Assembly (NCBI RefSeq): GCF_000195635.1
Contig: NZ_GL882611.1
Coordinates: 1 to 64,000, forward strand
DNA length: 64,000 nucleotides
Source of the DNA: Bacteroides fluxus YIT 12057
Lineage (GTDB): Bacteria > Bacteroidota > Bacteroidia > Bacteroidales > Bacteroidaceae
Direction: 5' to 3'
In this document: one piece after another, positions 9,701-17,717 of the stretch
Numbering within the stretch: position 1 is the stretch's first letter
How the letters are laid out: the number at the start of each line of letters is the position of its first letter
Notes under the pieces: generated by a model
Database searches by the model: none
What the model was told of the DNA's origin: nothing
The model's input: only the letters and a program-made list of their open reading frames with translations
Made by a program: the position numbers and the translations under genes

Positions 9701-10343
9701 ACGTACTGCTCAGGTTGAGCCCCACGTCCACACGCGCCACGGCACGGATCATATAGATGGTGCCGAGCGTCGGGACGGCACCGGAATTGTGGTCGACCGT
9801 AATCGCTGCGGAACTACCCCACATCGGAAGGTCTCCATTGTTCCAAATCCCGTCTTCAGGCATGTCATAAGTGAAAAGTTCCATGACCTCTTCCTTTGTT
9901 TTTCCGGCCAAAGCGTCCGCGACTGTCGCTTCTGACCGGCTGACATTTGCAAGCATTACAAAAGTGCTGGTATTATCCGAAGGGGTATTCTTCGCCAAAA
10001 GGGTTATTTTCCCCTTGCTCTTGTGGTCATCAGGGTCAGTGGAGGGGGTAAAGGATGTCACCTTGGCCTCATATGAGAACTTTTTGTCCTTATCAAATAC
10101 AAGCACTCTAATCCTGTCCATATCCATGCTGTTCTCACCCTCCGGAGTAAGGGAACGGGTGAGGGGATTACGAAGTCCTAAACCTTCAAATGACAGGCTG
10201 ACAGGTATCCATTTGCCGTCAGACGGCATTTCCACCCCGTTTCTTCTAAATTCATCAAAAGGGTCACTGCACCCCTGTATAAGGGGTATCCCGATAATTG
10301 TCGCCAGAAAAGCGAATATCAAAGTATAGTGTCTGAATTTCAT
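6747..10343 (-). CDS. DUF4906-type fimbrial tip-like lipoprotein
   Basis: This large (1198-residue) secreted lipoprotein has lipobox IQGC with the lipidated Cys at residue 25. A Thr-Arg-Ser site (LTRSLTPEG, Arg63) lies where type V fimbrillins are cut by an Arg-specific protease before assembly. The N-terminal third is fimbrillin-like beta sandwich (DRIRVLVFDKDKKF, then FVMLANVSRS). The middle has Ig-like strands. The C-terminal 290 residues hold WSWHIWIVDE, LLGAYEEP, FGMQYQWGRKDPFP and a terminal SIRPVVDSE, resembling the Fibrobacter-succinogenes-major-paralog/FGE-like domain common on Bacteroides tip proteins. As the last gene of the fimbrial operon it probably encodes the distal adhesin. 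Its binding target is unknown. Confidence 0.75.
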   Translation of the reverse strand: MKFRHYTLIFAFLATIIGIPLIQGCSDPFDEFRRNGVEMPSDGKWIPVSLSFEGLGLRNPLTRSLTPEGENSMDMDRIRVLVFDKDKKFSYEAKVTSFTPSTDPDDHKSKGKITLLAKNTPSDNTSTFVMLANVSRSEATVADALAGKTKEEVMELFTYDMPEDGIWNNGDLPMWGSSAAITVDHNSGAVPTLGTIYMIRAVARVDVGLNLSSTSEGAAVFDEKAKGIEGIKLTKVYFYNTNTEGRVAPFEDEAVWDEAGRKAKQPSIPAPAPTVTGKIDRTSSIAEEKILLREVYVPEAVNTPTKATQGANGETLPEQDMENYLKRPYIVVGLTGADKNRPDKETFFRIDYLKRTGTEASATYEYLPLLRNHRYLVNVTEVGGPGFETEEDAKKGPAANIMYNVVVWNESTMSNVQYDGQYMLGVSNDQFTFYREGGSLTAKIQTSWPEGFTVKGLPAWITYSVAPADPGKTAPTDEQIVTFTVSEQVDADRTWPEKQEDAQNELKTAYVEAGRMKWFLSFEQSKDMNVTLQIFADEACSQPLEFIEISQYGENYGQGDKVVIDNGKQLTAEEAGAKVTFYVKTEPHNLEPQFHAESLNRFNIEKVDQLAGGVWKYTVTAPDITDNEEYFDNFNTAYTCSITHMATGKSASAKLSLLQKEYNAIPYYGRNMSHTLLEEAQGIYVMDGRQKEYYVKANSEYVIEMLSAEADNGQGAVIPTFADFHDRNPSLSGTPVPFTPVDDLTDPKLFSGKAKFKIYSPTGLFPAREFTIQLISGIMQPEANTYMVKKGSKQGILIPVSRVNTAYDYYKKLLDHDADFTGDAEQLLPGDKEEFMLNRLDDDDDWTVNIVWTDINKSGDTPIQRAGLEVLKELGGTGPNSYIYLQAGDMAGNVLIELRSGKLERRQTLWSWHIWIVDEYPTVKTLNRTGGDGAVQVKLMSHLLGAYEEPKSSYSGDAYREFGMQYQWGRKDPFPSYDVYVNVPFYDGDGRRFDFIKNQKGDRADYGRQNALQAAGGTLTMKASIENPNTIVSHQSFWQYELFPHANVSYFKARWVFLYPWNKPVDNGSNPQAVGGKTVFDPSPYGFRIMSQDESVTLRYAYYKGSSSSDGLITPLPGSIYDGSFMNGNSGSKSCIFAVSQANGNAHAGRYLLNSLGSWGGWTSESNNSTLYRRAMTYSIRPVVDSEVTDDYTKYLPK

Positions 10344-10394
10344 ATGCTTTATTCTTAAAACTATTTTCCTGATGTTATTGATAATGATGTCCCG

Positions 10395-11651
10395 CTACCA
10401 GGGAATGTCCACATTGACATCCTCCCAATTGTCCACGACAATGTCAAATTTTATATTGTCAGGTCCTTTCAGTGTGGAGAAGATCCGGTAAACGGTATTG
10501 CGGCGGATATTGTGATACGCATTGTCCGACCGGTCAAGATCCGGATTATAAAGTGGAATCTCATATGTCTTGTCAGGCTCATCAATAGGATAATGAACTG
10601 ACAGTGACAATGTCAATGCTTCGCTGCTGTACTCCCCGGGAGCCACATAGATATACTTTGGGTAGACTCCTGTATAAGGAAGCAGCCTCTTCTTACATCT
10701 GGCTATGAAAGATGGGGAGCCCTCCTCATTGGCCCCATCGTGGAAACTTTCCCTTTCCGGCAATAACGGAGAAGCAACACCGTTCGGAAGGTTGTCTGCA
10801 TATCTGGCTCCCCTGATATCAGGATTGCCGTTACCGGTAGCGGTGTATTCCCCGGCAGAAGGCAGCAGGGAATAACCGGTGGATTCGTTTTTTAGAGTGA
10901 GTTTGGTAACTCTGGACAATGGCAGCAACGGTGAAAGATACTCACCACTCTCATCAGCGGTCGTGAGAATGAACTCGATACGTGCATGTACACGTTCCAG
11001 AAGGACATTGGGAGAAAGGGGAACCCTGCCATTTCCCGGAATATTTTCCGGTACACGCACATTACATTGACCAATCATGGGAAGATATTTACGGCTCTCA
11101 CCCTTCAGCTCGTCAGAAGTAAAAATCCCGGTTGCCTCCGTCAGTCTTGCCGGATCGGGAATGACGTGATCATCCCTGATTGTTTTCAAACCGGATTCGC
11201 AATTTACCAGCAACACAAAATTATACTCACCGGCCATCAATTCCAGATCCAGAGCAATATCGGAAAGCTGTGTGTTATCGGACTCCCTCACCTCAAAACG
11301 GTCAATGCCGGTTATGCCGTCAAGCGGATTTACCGTACCTTGGGGATGATAAAATATGGTTTTCACCGGAGTGCCCTCGCCGTGTTTGTAGGCGAATAGG
11401 AGAATATGTCTGATTGTTTTTTCATATTCCTCAGCACCGATATAATCCTCTTTCCATTCCTCGGACGCACGCATGCCGCCTCTTACCGCCCGGGTAACTC
11501 CGCTGTTGCTTATTTCCGCCACGATACGGATAGGGATAGCAGAGTCAGATCTGCCGTATTCTTCCTCATTAGGCGCCGAACATCCTGCCAGTTGTATTAT
11601 CGCTATACAAGTAGCCATTAACAGTCTTGTCACAGTTCTGTTCTTCATCAT
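10395..11651 (-). CDS. Mfa-like accessory fimbrillin lipoprotein
   Basis: This is a 418-residue lipoprotein with lipobox LAGC (Cys24) and a fimbrillin-type cleavage site, GVTRAV, with Arg54. After it comes the beta-sandwich pattern of fimbrillins: KTIRHILLFAYKHGE, then YNFVLLVNCESG near residue 155, VHARIEFILT near 225 and a final strand KFDIVVDNWEDVNVDIPW. The last strand may serve as the donor or acceptor strand used in type V pilus polymerization. It lies between the anchor and tip genes in one operon, with gaps of 51 and 77 bp, and probably encodes an accessory subunit near the tip. Confidence 0.72.
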   Translation of the reverse strand: MMKNRTVTRLLMATCIAIIQLAGCSAPNEEEYGRSDSAIPIRIVAEISNSGVTRAVRGGMRASEEWKEDYIGAEEYEKTIRHILLFAYKHGEGTPVKTIFYHPQGTVNPLDGITGIDRFEVRESDNTQLSDIALDLELMAGEYNFVLLVNCESGLKTIRDDHVIPDPARLTEATGIFTSDELKGESRKYLPMIGQCNVRVPENIPGNGRVPLSPNVLLERVHARIEFILTTADESGEYLSPLLPLSRVTKLTLKNESTGYSLLPSAGEYTATGNGNPDIRGARYADNLPNGVASPLLPERESFHDGANEEGSPSFIARCKKRLLPYTGVYPKYIYVAPGEYSSEALTLSLSVHYPIDEPDKTYEIPLYNPDLDRSDNAYHNIRRNTVYRIFSTLKGPDNIKFDIVVDNWEDVNVDIPW

Positions 11652-11728
11652 CTGTTGTTTTTACGAAATATTATAACTCTATTTTTAAGTCAGGGGATAA
11701 CAAGTGCTTTTATCCACACCGTGCTATA

Positions 11729-12697
11729 TCAGTTTTCAAGATCTACAGGACGGTAAACTACATTCCAGTCCAAAACGGTTGCCTGTGTCAGCACCCATGT
11801 TCCTTTCTCATATTTAAGTTTCAGAGTAATGGGAAAATCATGGTCACATTCCAGGCTGTAGGGAGGCTCGCCCGAATCTTCCCGAAACATGATGATATCC
11901 TCTACCAGATTGGCCCGATAGAGAAGCTTTCCGGTTGTCCTGTTGATAACAGACAGGAGCGCATTCCTGCCTTCATCCAATTTCATCAGCGTAAAATCGG
12001 CCTTTAAACGCCCTTCCTTGTCATGTGTAGCTACAGCCGTATACTCAAAACGCTCGCAAGGGACAATTTGCCCTTCAAAGTCATAAACGCCGTTGTCGTC
12101 CTCTATCTTCACGATGAAATCCTCATCATTCGGAAACGGGGCGGATATGGACTCGACGGTAAGATGTATTCGGTATGTCAGTTCGTGCATGCTGATGGGC
12201 ACCCGCTCGTAAACGCTTCCCGAGTCCTCCGGACTGTCCAGCCATGCGGAGGCAAGTCCCACATAAAGAGCTCCGGGAGCTGAAGAAATGCGTTTGTTTT
12301 CCAGTTGCAGCGAGACCAGCATCTCCTGCTTGGTGGTGACACCTTTCTCAAAAGCAGTGAAGTCATAGGCGGAAAGGTCGTTGCCGCCCCAAGCCACAAA
12401 TGTGAGTTTGCCTGAATAGCTGAATGTAGCGGACAGGAAATAATCCGCCGAAAGAACGGCTTTCATATCGGAGAATTCGCCCACCAGTACATTTCTGTCA
12501 TCAAAGGCAAATACCCGGACTTGTCTGATTTCTGACGGATAACTGGGAAATTGTTCGCAAGGGGTCTGCCTGTAGAATTGGAAATTGACACCTTGCGGAC
12601 AATCGCTCAAGTCATCAAATACGGATAAATTACATCCCATAAGACAGCAGACCAGTAACACGAACAACGTGGCAGGGTATATGCATTTGATTCTCAT
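11729..12697 (-). CDS. FimB/Mfa2-family fimbrial anchor subunit
   Basis: This 322-residue lipoprotein has lipobox LMGC (Cys22) followed by the family start DLSDCPQGVNFQFY. The FimB/Mfa2 pattern continues with VRVFAFDDRNVLVGE near residue 68, FVAWGGNDLSAYDF near 104 and the C-terminal strand WVLTQATVLDWNVVYRPV. Unlike its operon partners it shows no Thr-Arg-Ala/Ser cleavage site near the lipobox. This fits a subunit that keeps its lipid and anchors the fibre in the outer membrane while limiting its length. It follows the major fimbrillin across a 135-bp gap containing a hairpin. Confidence 0.82.
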   Translation of the reverse strand: MRIKCIYPATLFVLLVCCLMGCNLSVFDDLSDCPQGVNFQFYRQTPCEQFPSYPSEIRQVRVFAFDDRNVLVGEFSDMKAVLSADYFLSATFSYSGKLTFVAWGGNDLSAYDFTAFEKGVTTKQEMLVSLQLENKRISSAPGALYVGLASAWLDSPEDSGSVYERVPISMHELTYRIHLTVESISAPFPNDEDFIVKIEDDNGVYDFEGQIVPCERFEYTAVATHDKEGRLKADFTLMKLDEGRNALLSVINRTTGKLLYRANLVEDIIMFREDSGEPPYSLECDHDFPITLKLKYEKGTWVLTQATVLDWNVVYRPVDLEN

Positions 12698-12765
12698 TTG
12701 GTATAGTTTATATTTTTTTACATTAAAAGTTTGGTATCGGTATTATTCCATTTTATGATAGGGAG

Positions 12766-12788
12766 AGGGAGGGAAAATCCCCCTCCCT
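12766..12788 (-). terminator. Hairpin between major fimbrillin and anchor genes (attenuator or RNA stabilizer)
   Basis: Perfect 8-bp G/C-rich arms (12766-12773 and 12781-12788) enclose a 7-base loop just after the fimbrillin stop. On the minus strand no strong T run follows. Partial termination or protection of the upstream mRNA is therefore likelier than full termination. Confidence 0.5.
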
Positions 12789-12832
12789 ACAGTCATGCCA
12801 ATAATTGCAACAAAACTTGTTTTGTCAAGACG

Positions 12833-14359
12833 TCAATCAAGAACGACTTCACGTGAGACGAGGTTCCATTGGAGGACTTTGGCTTCAACACGCATGTATG
12901 TTTCTTCTTTTTCAATGTCCGGATTGTCCGGATTCTCAGGTTCCGTAGGATCTGTCGGTTTGGGCAGGTTCGGGTCATTGGGGTCGGAAGAATCCCATGG
13001 CATTCCCAATCCCTGGAATGCTTTGACAGTCAACATATAAGTATTATTACGACGGGCATCGGCATTCACGACGGTCTTTTCCGTATCATCTGTCTGACGA
13101 TTCCACAAGGCACGGTAGGCACATTTTCCATCAGTATATGTATAGGCTTTCTGATTCGGGGCCAGTTGGCTTTTTTCTGCTGCCTCCTTGGATGCATAGA
13201 TAAGACCGTCATTTTCACCGCGGAAGAATGTCTCTCCTTGAACACCCGGTTTGCTGACCAGCTTATCATTCTCCCAATGCCATACTTCCTTAGGAGTATA
13301 TGTTGCATATACTTTGGCATAGGCCAAACGGTAGAAACCGTAATCTTTATTCTGGGATGTGAATTCATTCTTGTCCACAGAATTCTCTAAGAAATAAATA
13401 CCTCTTCCTCCTTTTGCGGCATCGGTACTTGCTGCGACAGAAATTGCTTTATAATTTCCAAGATCATCGTTTGTCTTGTTATCAGATGCTGATGCAAGAT
13501 TTCCCAAACGAATTAAATATTCTTTTGCTCGACCTGAAGGGTCTTGAGCATTTTGGAAATCGGCATAATCATCAATAGCTGATTTGAAATCCTTATAAAG
13601 ACCGTCGGCTACTGTTATCGTGCGTTCTCCGGCTTTATTACGGAAAAGGTAAGTTTTTGCCGCACCGTTGACAGCTGCATAGGTGATGTTGTCAATATCT
13701 ACCTTGCCTTTACCATCGGCAGTCTCAGCGTTCAGGGTGGTGGCTTTGGCTACCAGACCTTGTGACACTACACGCTCCACGTCAAATGAAAAAACATTGT
13801 CACTCTCACCTGTACCATTTTTGACCGTTGTCTCGTCAATACCGTCTGTTATGTCCTTCTGTTCGACTTTTGAAGTCATTACAAACTTGGCATCTGTAGA
13901 AAGAGCCGCAATATCATCCATAGCAGAGGCCGTGCTACCATACACAAATGTGGATGCCGTGGCAATATTTGAGACAATATTTCCTTTGTTGAATAAGAGA
14001 GCCATGGATTGGCTTCCGGAAGTTGTTTGCCATGGGGAAACCTTGAAAGTGCCGGAATTGGCCCCTGTTTCCCAGAATTTATTTTCCCCTTCACTTGTAG
14101 CGAAGTCCCAGCTTTTGAGTGTTCCTGTAGCAAGGAGATCCAATGTTGCAAGTTTGGATTCTTCTTCTCTCCCCTCATAATCTTCCTGTGAGTCATTTAC
14201 CGCCCGTGTGGCATTGTCTTTCATGGCGGAAATATACATTCCCGCAAATGTCGTCCCTTCAGTTGGTTTGTCCATTGAAGGAACGTCCTCATTGTTACAA
14301 GCTGTCACGCCTAAACTTAAGGCTGCAACTCCTGCTAAAAATAAATTGTTTACTTTCAT
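12833..14359 (-). CDS. Mfa1-type major fimbrillin
   Basis: This 508-residue structural subunit belongs to a type V (donor-strand) fimbria. It has a lipobox VTAC with Cys21 and the processing site NATRAV with Arg52, where an Arg-specific protease would release the mature pilin. The mature part contains the Mfa1 pattern: KTYLFRNKAGE near residue 235, an inserted SVAAST...GGRGIYFLENS segment near 310 and the Mfa1 C-terminal block RNNTYMLTVKAFQGLG near 440. It ends with VEAKVLQWNLVSREVVLD. A Pro/Asp-rich linker (DPNDPNLPKPTDPTEPENP) precedes the last strand. The gene sits between the OmpA-like DUF3868 gene and the anchor gene. Confidence 0.88.
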   Translation of the reverse strand: MKVNNLFLAGVAALSLGVTACNNEDVPSMDKPTEGTTFAGMYISAMKDNATRAVNDSQEDYEGREEESKLATLDLLATGTLKSWDFATSEGENKFWETGANSGTFKVSPWQTTSGSQSMALLFNKGNIVSNIATASTFVYGSTASAMDDIAALSTDAKFVMTSKVEQKDITDGIDETTVKNGTGESDNVFSFDVERVVSQGLVAKATTLNAETADGKGKVDIDNITYAAVNGAAKTYLFRNKAGERTITVADGLYKDFKSAIDDYADFQNAQDPSGRAKEYLIRLGNLASASDNKTNDDLGNYKAISVAASTDAAKGGRGIYFLENSVDKNEFTSQNKDYGFYRLAYAKVYATYTPKEVWHWENDKLVSKPGVQGETFFRGENDGLIYASKEAAEKSQLAPNQKAYTYTDGKCAYRALWNRQTDDTEKTVVNADARRNNTYMLTVKAFQGLGMPWDSSDPNDPNLPKPTDPTEPENPDNPDIEKEETYMRVEAKVLQWNLVSREVVLD

Positions 14360-14426
14360 AACTTTAATTATTAATAAATGTTTGGTAAATAAATAATTTA
14401 ATTATTTGGGTATATGAGTTATATCT

Positions 14427-15911
14427 TTACTTATCGTTGTTTCCGTTCTGGAAATCCTTGGCACGTTCATCTCCCAGATTCCAGGCCTCTTTCAACAATT
14501 CTTCCGCTTTCTGCCAATCTCCTTTCATGTCATAGGCAACAGCCATGGGATAAACGGAACGACTGTCACTTTTTACTGTTTCCAATATCTGCAAAGCCCT
14601 GTCCGCATCCTTTTCATATTTTAAAAGGGCACTGGCATAATTGAGTGCCGCCAAAGGATCAAGTGCAAACTGTTCATAGGCTTTCCTGTATACACCCACA
14701 GGACTTTTTCCGCATTTGACATTTTGTTGCGCCAACTTGTACATTTCATACTGGCTCAGACACCCGGGAACAGTGGCAAACACCTCCTCCAATTCTTCAT
14801 CCGTATAGGGACGCACATCAAACTTCATACGGAAAGTGGTACGGCGCAGGGCAGGATAAACCGTTGCAAGCAATTCCGCATAGACTGTTCCCCCCCCCAG
14901 AGAGCGGATGGTCGCTTCCCGTTCCACGTCAGTATCATATTTCTGAATCGCAGACAATATTTCATCCTTGTATGCCATGGAAGACGCTTTTATGGCATCC
15001 GTTAGCCCCTGCCAGTCTTCACCGGCTCCCTCGGCCTCGTATACAGGAGCTTTCTTGAGCTGGGGATACTTGCTCAATATGTGATAGGAAAGCGTATGGG
15101 TACGACGTTCCGCCAAATGTTTATTGTAGATAAAACCACCTTCCGGAGAGGCGTATCCGGTAATATGTATCTCATGGAGCTTGGCTCCTTTGATCTGAAG
15201 CCCTTTGGATATAAATTTGTCCAAACGGGTCAGTTCTTCCCTGTTCTCTCCAAAATCAGGGAGCAGCTCGTGTCCGGCAGATTTGAAAGTGACTTTGCAA
15301 TCAAATTCTTCCTCATAACATTTTATTTCCACCTTTTCAGGAGTATAAAAAATGTATTCATAATCTGCAGGACCGAAAAGTTTCAGTTCTGCCACCGGTA
15401 TATCAGATTCATTTATGCCTTTGCCACATTCTGCACATCCGTATATCTCTTCACGGAGAGAGAGATGTCCCGACGCCATCCAGCGTTCAAAAGGTATTGT
15501 TTCTTGAAAGGAAGTCCCGGACTTCTTAAAGCTGCCGAATTTGTAAACTTTCTCTACGGAAGGTAATGTTCCCATGTCACCGTCAAGATGTTTTTTGCGC
15601 ATAACAGCTCTGTATCTTTTCTTTCCGGATATACACAAGGGAGCGAATTCCCTCTTTATCTTACCGTCAAAGGAAACCAGAGAAGGATAAACATAGACAA
15701 TCTCCTGAGAACCTAGCCGGAGCGTGGAAGCCACATCAAAAGAGACTGTCAGCGTTTCCCCGCCACCGCTACGTTCAGTCTTCATGTTTGTATATTCCAA
15801 ACGCAGAACATTGCTCTTAAGGGATTTGTCTTTCGCTTGACCCGGCTGGGATATACAACAAGCACATCCCAGAACAGATAGAATTCTCACATAATATAAT
15901 ATTGGTTTCAT
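14427..15911 (-). CDS. DUF3868 / OmpA-like fimbrial-locus protein
   Basis: This 494-residue exported protein has a signal peptide of about 26 residues. The N-terminal region (about 30-160) is beta-rich and matches the DUF3868 layout. An OmpA-like segment lies near residues 240-285, with GYASPEG and HLAERRTHTL. The C-terminal 110 residues look like TPR-type helices (ALNYASALLKYEKDADRALQIL and AVAYDMKGDWQKAEELLKEA). This family is regularly encoded just upstream of Mfa1-type fimbrillins in Bacteroides. Its exact role is not established here; a periplasmic or outer-membrane support role in fibre assembly is inference. Confidence 0.75.
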   Translation of the reverse strand: MKPILYYVRILSVLGCACCISQPGQAKDKSLKSNVLRLEYTNMKTERSGGGETLTVSFDVASTLRLGSQEIVYVYPSLVSFDGKIKREFAPLCISGKKRYRAVMRKKHLDGDMGTLPSVEKVYKFGSFKKSGTSFQETIPFERWMASGHLSLREEIYGCAECGKGINESDIPVAELKLFGPADYEYIFYTPEKVEIKCYEEEFDCKVTFKSAGHELLPDFGENREELTRLDKFISKGLQIKGAKLHEIHITGYASPEGGFIYNKHLAERRTHTLSYHILSKYPQLKKAPVYEAEGAGEDWQGLTDAIKASSMAYKDEILSAIQKYDTDVEREATIRSLGGGTVYAELLATVYPALRRTTFRMKFDVRPYTDEELEEVFATVPGCLSQYEMYKLAQQNVKCGKSPVGVYRKAYEQFALDPLAALNYASALLKYEKDADRALQILETVKSDSRSVYPMAVAYDMKGDWQKAEELLKEAWNLGDERAKDFQNGNNDK

Positions 15912-15944
15912 TGATTATTTTTTTATGTTTATATATAAAGAGAT

Positions 15945-16541
15945 TTATTTGAGCATATAGATGACCGATACGGCAATTTTTGTGGGACCCAAATAATCCG
16001 CACTTCCCTTGCCTGCCTTCTTACCGCAGGAACCACATTTAAACTTGTCATACTTTACGCGTGCATATCCAATTCCGATAGAGGCCTCCATGCTGAATCT
16101 GTTAGACAGAATCCAATGATAGCCGGTACTGATACCTCCACCATAGAAATAACCTTCATAGCGGTGAGCTTTCATCTCCTTATGATGATTCTGAAGAACA
16201 AAAGGAATATTTATACCTCCCACATTCATTTGTCCACCATGTGCATGAAGTCCCCAAAACCATCCGTTGAACACTTCACAAGTCCAGTACCTTATTTCGG
16301 GTTGTACAAGCCAGTGGCTCCATTTACTGGTCTTGTAACCGCTTGCCATGGCATTATCTTCATAAAAAAAGAAATTCATACCTACCTGGGTATCCAAAGT
16401 CCATTTCTTTCCTAATGAAAACTCCAACGAAAGGTTAGGGGTCAACAAAGCATCATATGCAAGATTATTTTTTATCGCAATCTTCTGTGAAAAAGCAGAT
16501 AGATTGAATAGTAGGAAAAAGAAAAGACATGCTTTTTTCAT
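15945..16541 (-). CDS. DUF3575 outer-membrane beta-barrel protein
   Basis: This 198-residue protein has a cleavable signal peptide (about 1-18, ending AFSQ). The rest alternates aromatic and small residues as in an eight-stranded outer-membrane barrel (KIAIKNNLAYDALLTPNLSL at the start, then WSHWLVQPEIRYW and YFYGGGISTGYHW). It ends in a hydrophobic strand, KIAVSVIYML. DUF3575 genes typically lead Mfa1-type fimbrial operons. It is the first gene here, 33 bp before the DUF3868 gene, and has a -7 element 62 bp upstream. A CGSCG pair near residue 173 might form a disulfide. Confidence 0.78.
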   Translation of the reverse strand: MKKACLFFFLLFNLSAFSQKIAIKNNLAYDALLTPNLSLEFSLGKKWTLDTQVGMNFFFYEDNAMASGYKTSKWSHWLVQPEIRYWTCEVFNGWFWGLHAHGGQMNVGGINIPFVLQNHHKEMKAHRYEGYFYGGGISTGYHWILSNRFSMEASIGIGYARVKYDKFKCGSCGKKAGKGSADYLGPTKIAVSVIYMLK

Positions 16542-16603
16542 ATTGTCACTGATTGTTTTTTGGGTTTAAAAAGCTCTATTTTAGAGTATTAATTTTGACG
16601 CTG

Positions 16604-16611
16604 CAAAGTTA
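16604..16611 (-). promoter_or_regulatory. -7 promoter element of the fimbrial operon
   Basis: The minus strand reads TAACTTTG, matching TAnnTTTG, 62 bp before the DUF3575 start codon. Confidence 0.55.
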
Positions 16612-16644
16612 TAAATACAGAACAACGCCTTTGTTATACGCATT

Positions 16645-16671
16645 AGACATATAATTATATAAAGCAGTCTT
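16645..16671. promoter_or_regulatory. Candidate AraC operator upstream of the fimbrial operon
   Basis: AGACAT starts at 16645 and a related AGTCTT at 16666, again 21 bp apart, each in an AT-rich setting. TTATATAAA sits between them, as it does before the repeat at 6327-6353. The boxes lie about 35-60 bp upstream of the fimbrial -7 element, a good position for activator binding. Confidence 0.4.
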
Positions 16672-16764
16672 TTTTTTAAAAACATGTGTAAAAAACGAAA
16701 ATTACCCAATTATATACTTTAATGCACCAATCACACAAAATAAAAGCCGCACCCAAATTCAAAC

Positions 16765-17220
16765 TTAGGTACGGCTATTCTTAAACTTCATTGCTTTTGA
16801 ATCGTGTACAGATGCTGTAGAGATGTGGGCGTATGCTGGAACTTGTGCTTCTAGGCTATACAACACATGAGCTTTTACACCACCTTTCTTCTTCCGAGCC
16901 TGCTCCATCATAAAGAATGCAAAATCTTCAAAGATGCGGTAATCTCGATTTTGGTTGGCTGAAGCAAATGTTGTTTTAGCAATATGATTTCATCCCATTC
17001 CAAGATGATAATATTGGGTATGATGCGCTTCCAGCGCCACGACTACATCGCGCAAAGTTTCACGATTGCTAAGCTGACCAAACATCAGTGCAAGAAGTTG
17101 GTTTCAGCACGTGAATGACTTGACATATCGATTACCATTGTATTTGTCAACCAAGTGACGAAACTTATCTTTATCGAGAATTTCAACCAACTGGGCGAAG
17201 ACATATTTGTTTTTGTTCAT
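16765..17220 (-). pseudogene. Remnant of an IS4-type (DUF4372) transposase
   Basis: Minus-strand translation from the ATG at 17218-17220 gives the N-terminus of DUF4372/IS4-type transposases (NKYVFAQLVEILDKDKF, then NQLLALMFGQLSNRETLRDV, HHTQYYHLGMG and NQNRDYRIFEDFAFFMMEQ). It is broken by TGA stops at codons 39 and 77. After ARKKKGG the reading jumps to VKAHVLYSLEAQVPAYAHI and SVHDSKAM, so a central piece is deleted, and it ends before the rest of the DDE domain. It cannot make a transposase. It marks an old insertion at the edge of the decayed region. Confidence 0.8.
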
Positions 17221-17717
17221 ATGGAGTCTATCATATTCTGTTAGAGCATCACGCAAAAAGCAAGGATGAAAAGAGCGAGCACGCAAAGGGAAAGGAAAGC
17301 GGAAAGATGCTCCACACGGCACGGATGAGGAAAACCACCACCGAAAAAACTACCAACATGGGTAACACACCACCCAAACCAATCGTCATACCACTGATAA
17401 AGGCACACACGAAATGCACTGCTACATAGACCACAAAGCCGACCAACAATCACTTCATCCAAAATTTTATGCCTTGTCAGTGGCTTCACTTTGCTCGTAT
17501 CCGCTCCCCTGAACCACGCAAGGGCAAGTCATGACGGGGTAATAAAAATGAGGAAATTGTTATTTGAGGAAAAAGAGATAAGGAAATATAGCAAGATTCG
17601 AGAGGATTGTTATCGTCTCAATCAATACATTACTGTATTAGTTATTAAACTTTTTCAAAAAGATATTTTCAAAAGAAATTAAGGCTACAAACTTTTCCTT
17701 TATTATTCTAAAGTTTT
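17221..17717. other. Gene-poor stretch beside the transposase remnant
   Basis: No convincing intact gene was found. On the minus strand, 17249-17449 encodes a hydrophobic stretch without a plausible start or domain (MTIGLGGVLPMLVVFSVVVF), which could be a scrap of a membrane protein. The plus strand holds only a short unsupported frame near 17530-17680. The sequence around 17490-17540 is more GC-rich than its surroundings, suggesting a junction of unrelated fragments. Confidence 0.3.

Noticed and set aside
17241..17489. Possible small membrane protein on the minus strand
   Set aside because: The two overlapping frames are hydrophobic or Cys/Trp-rich by chance. No start site or family was found, and the region is decayed.
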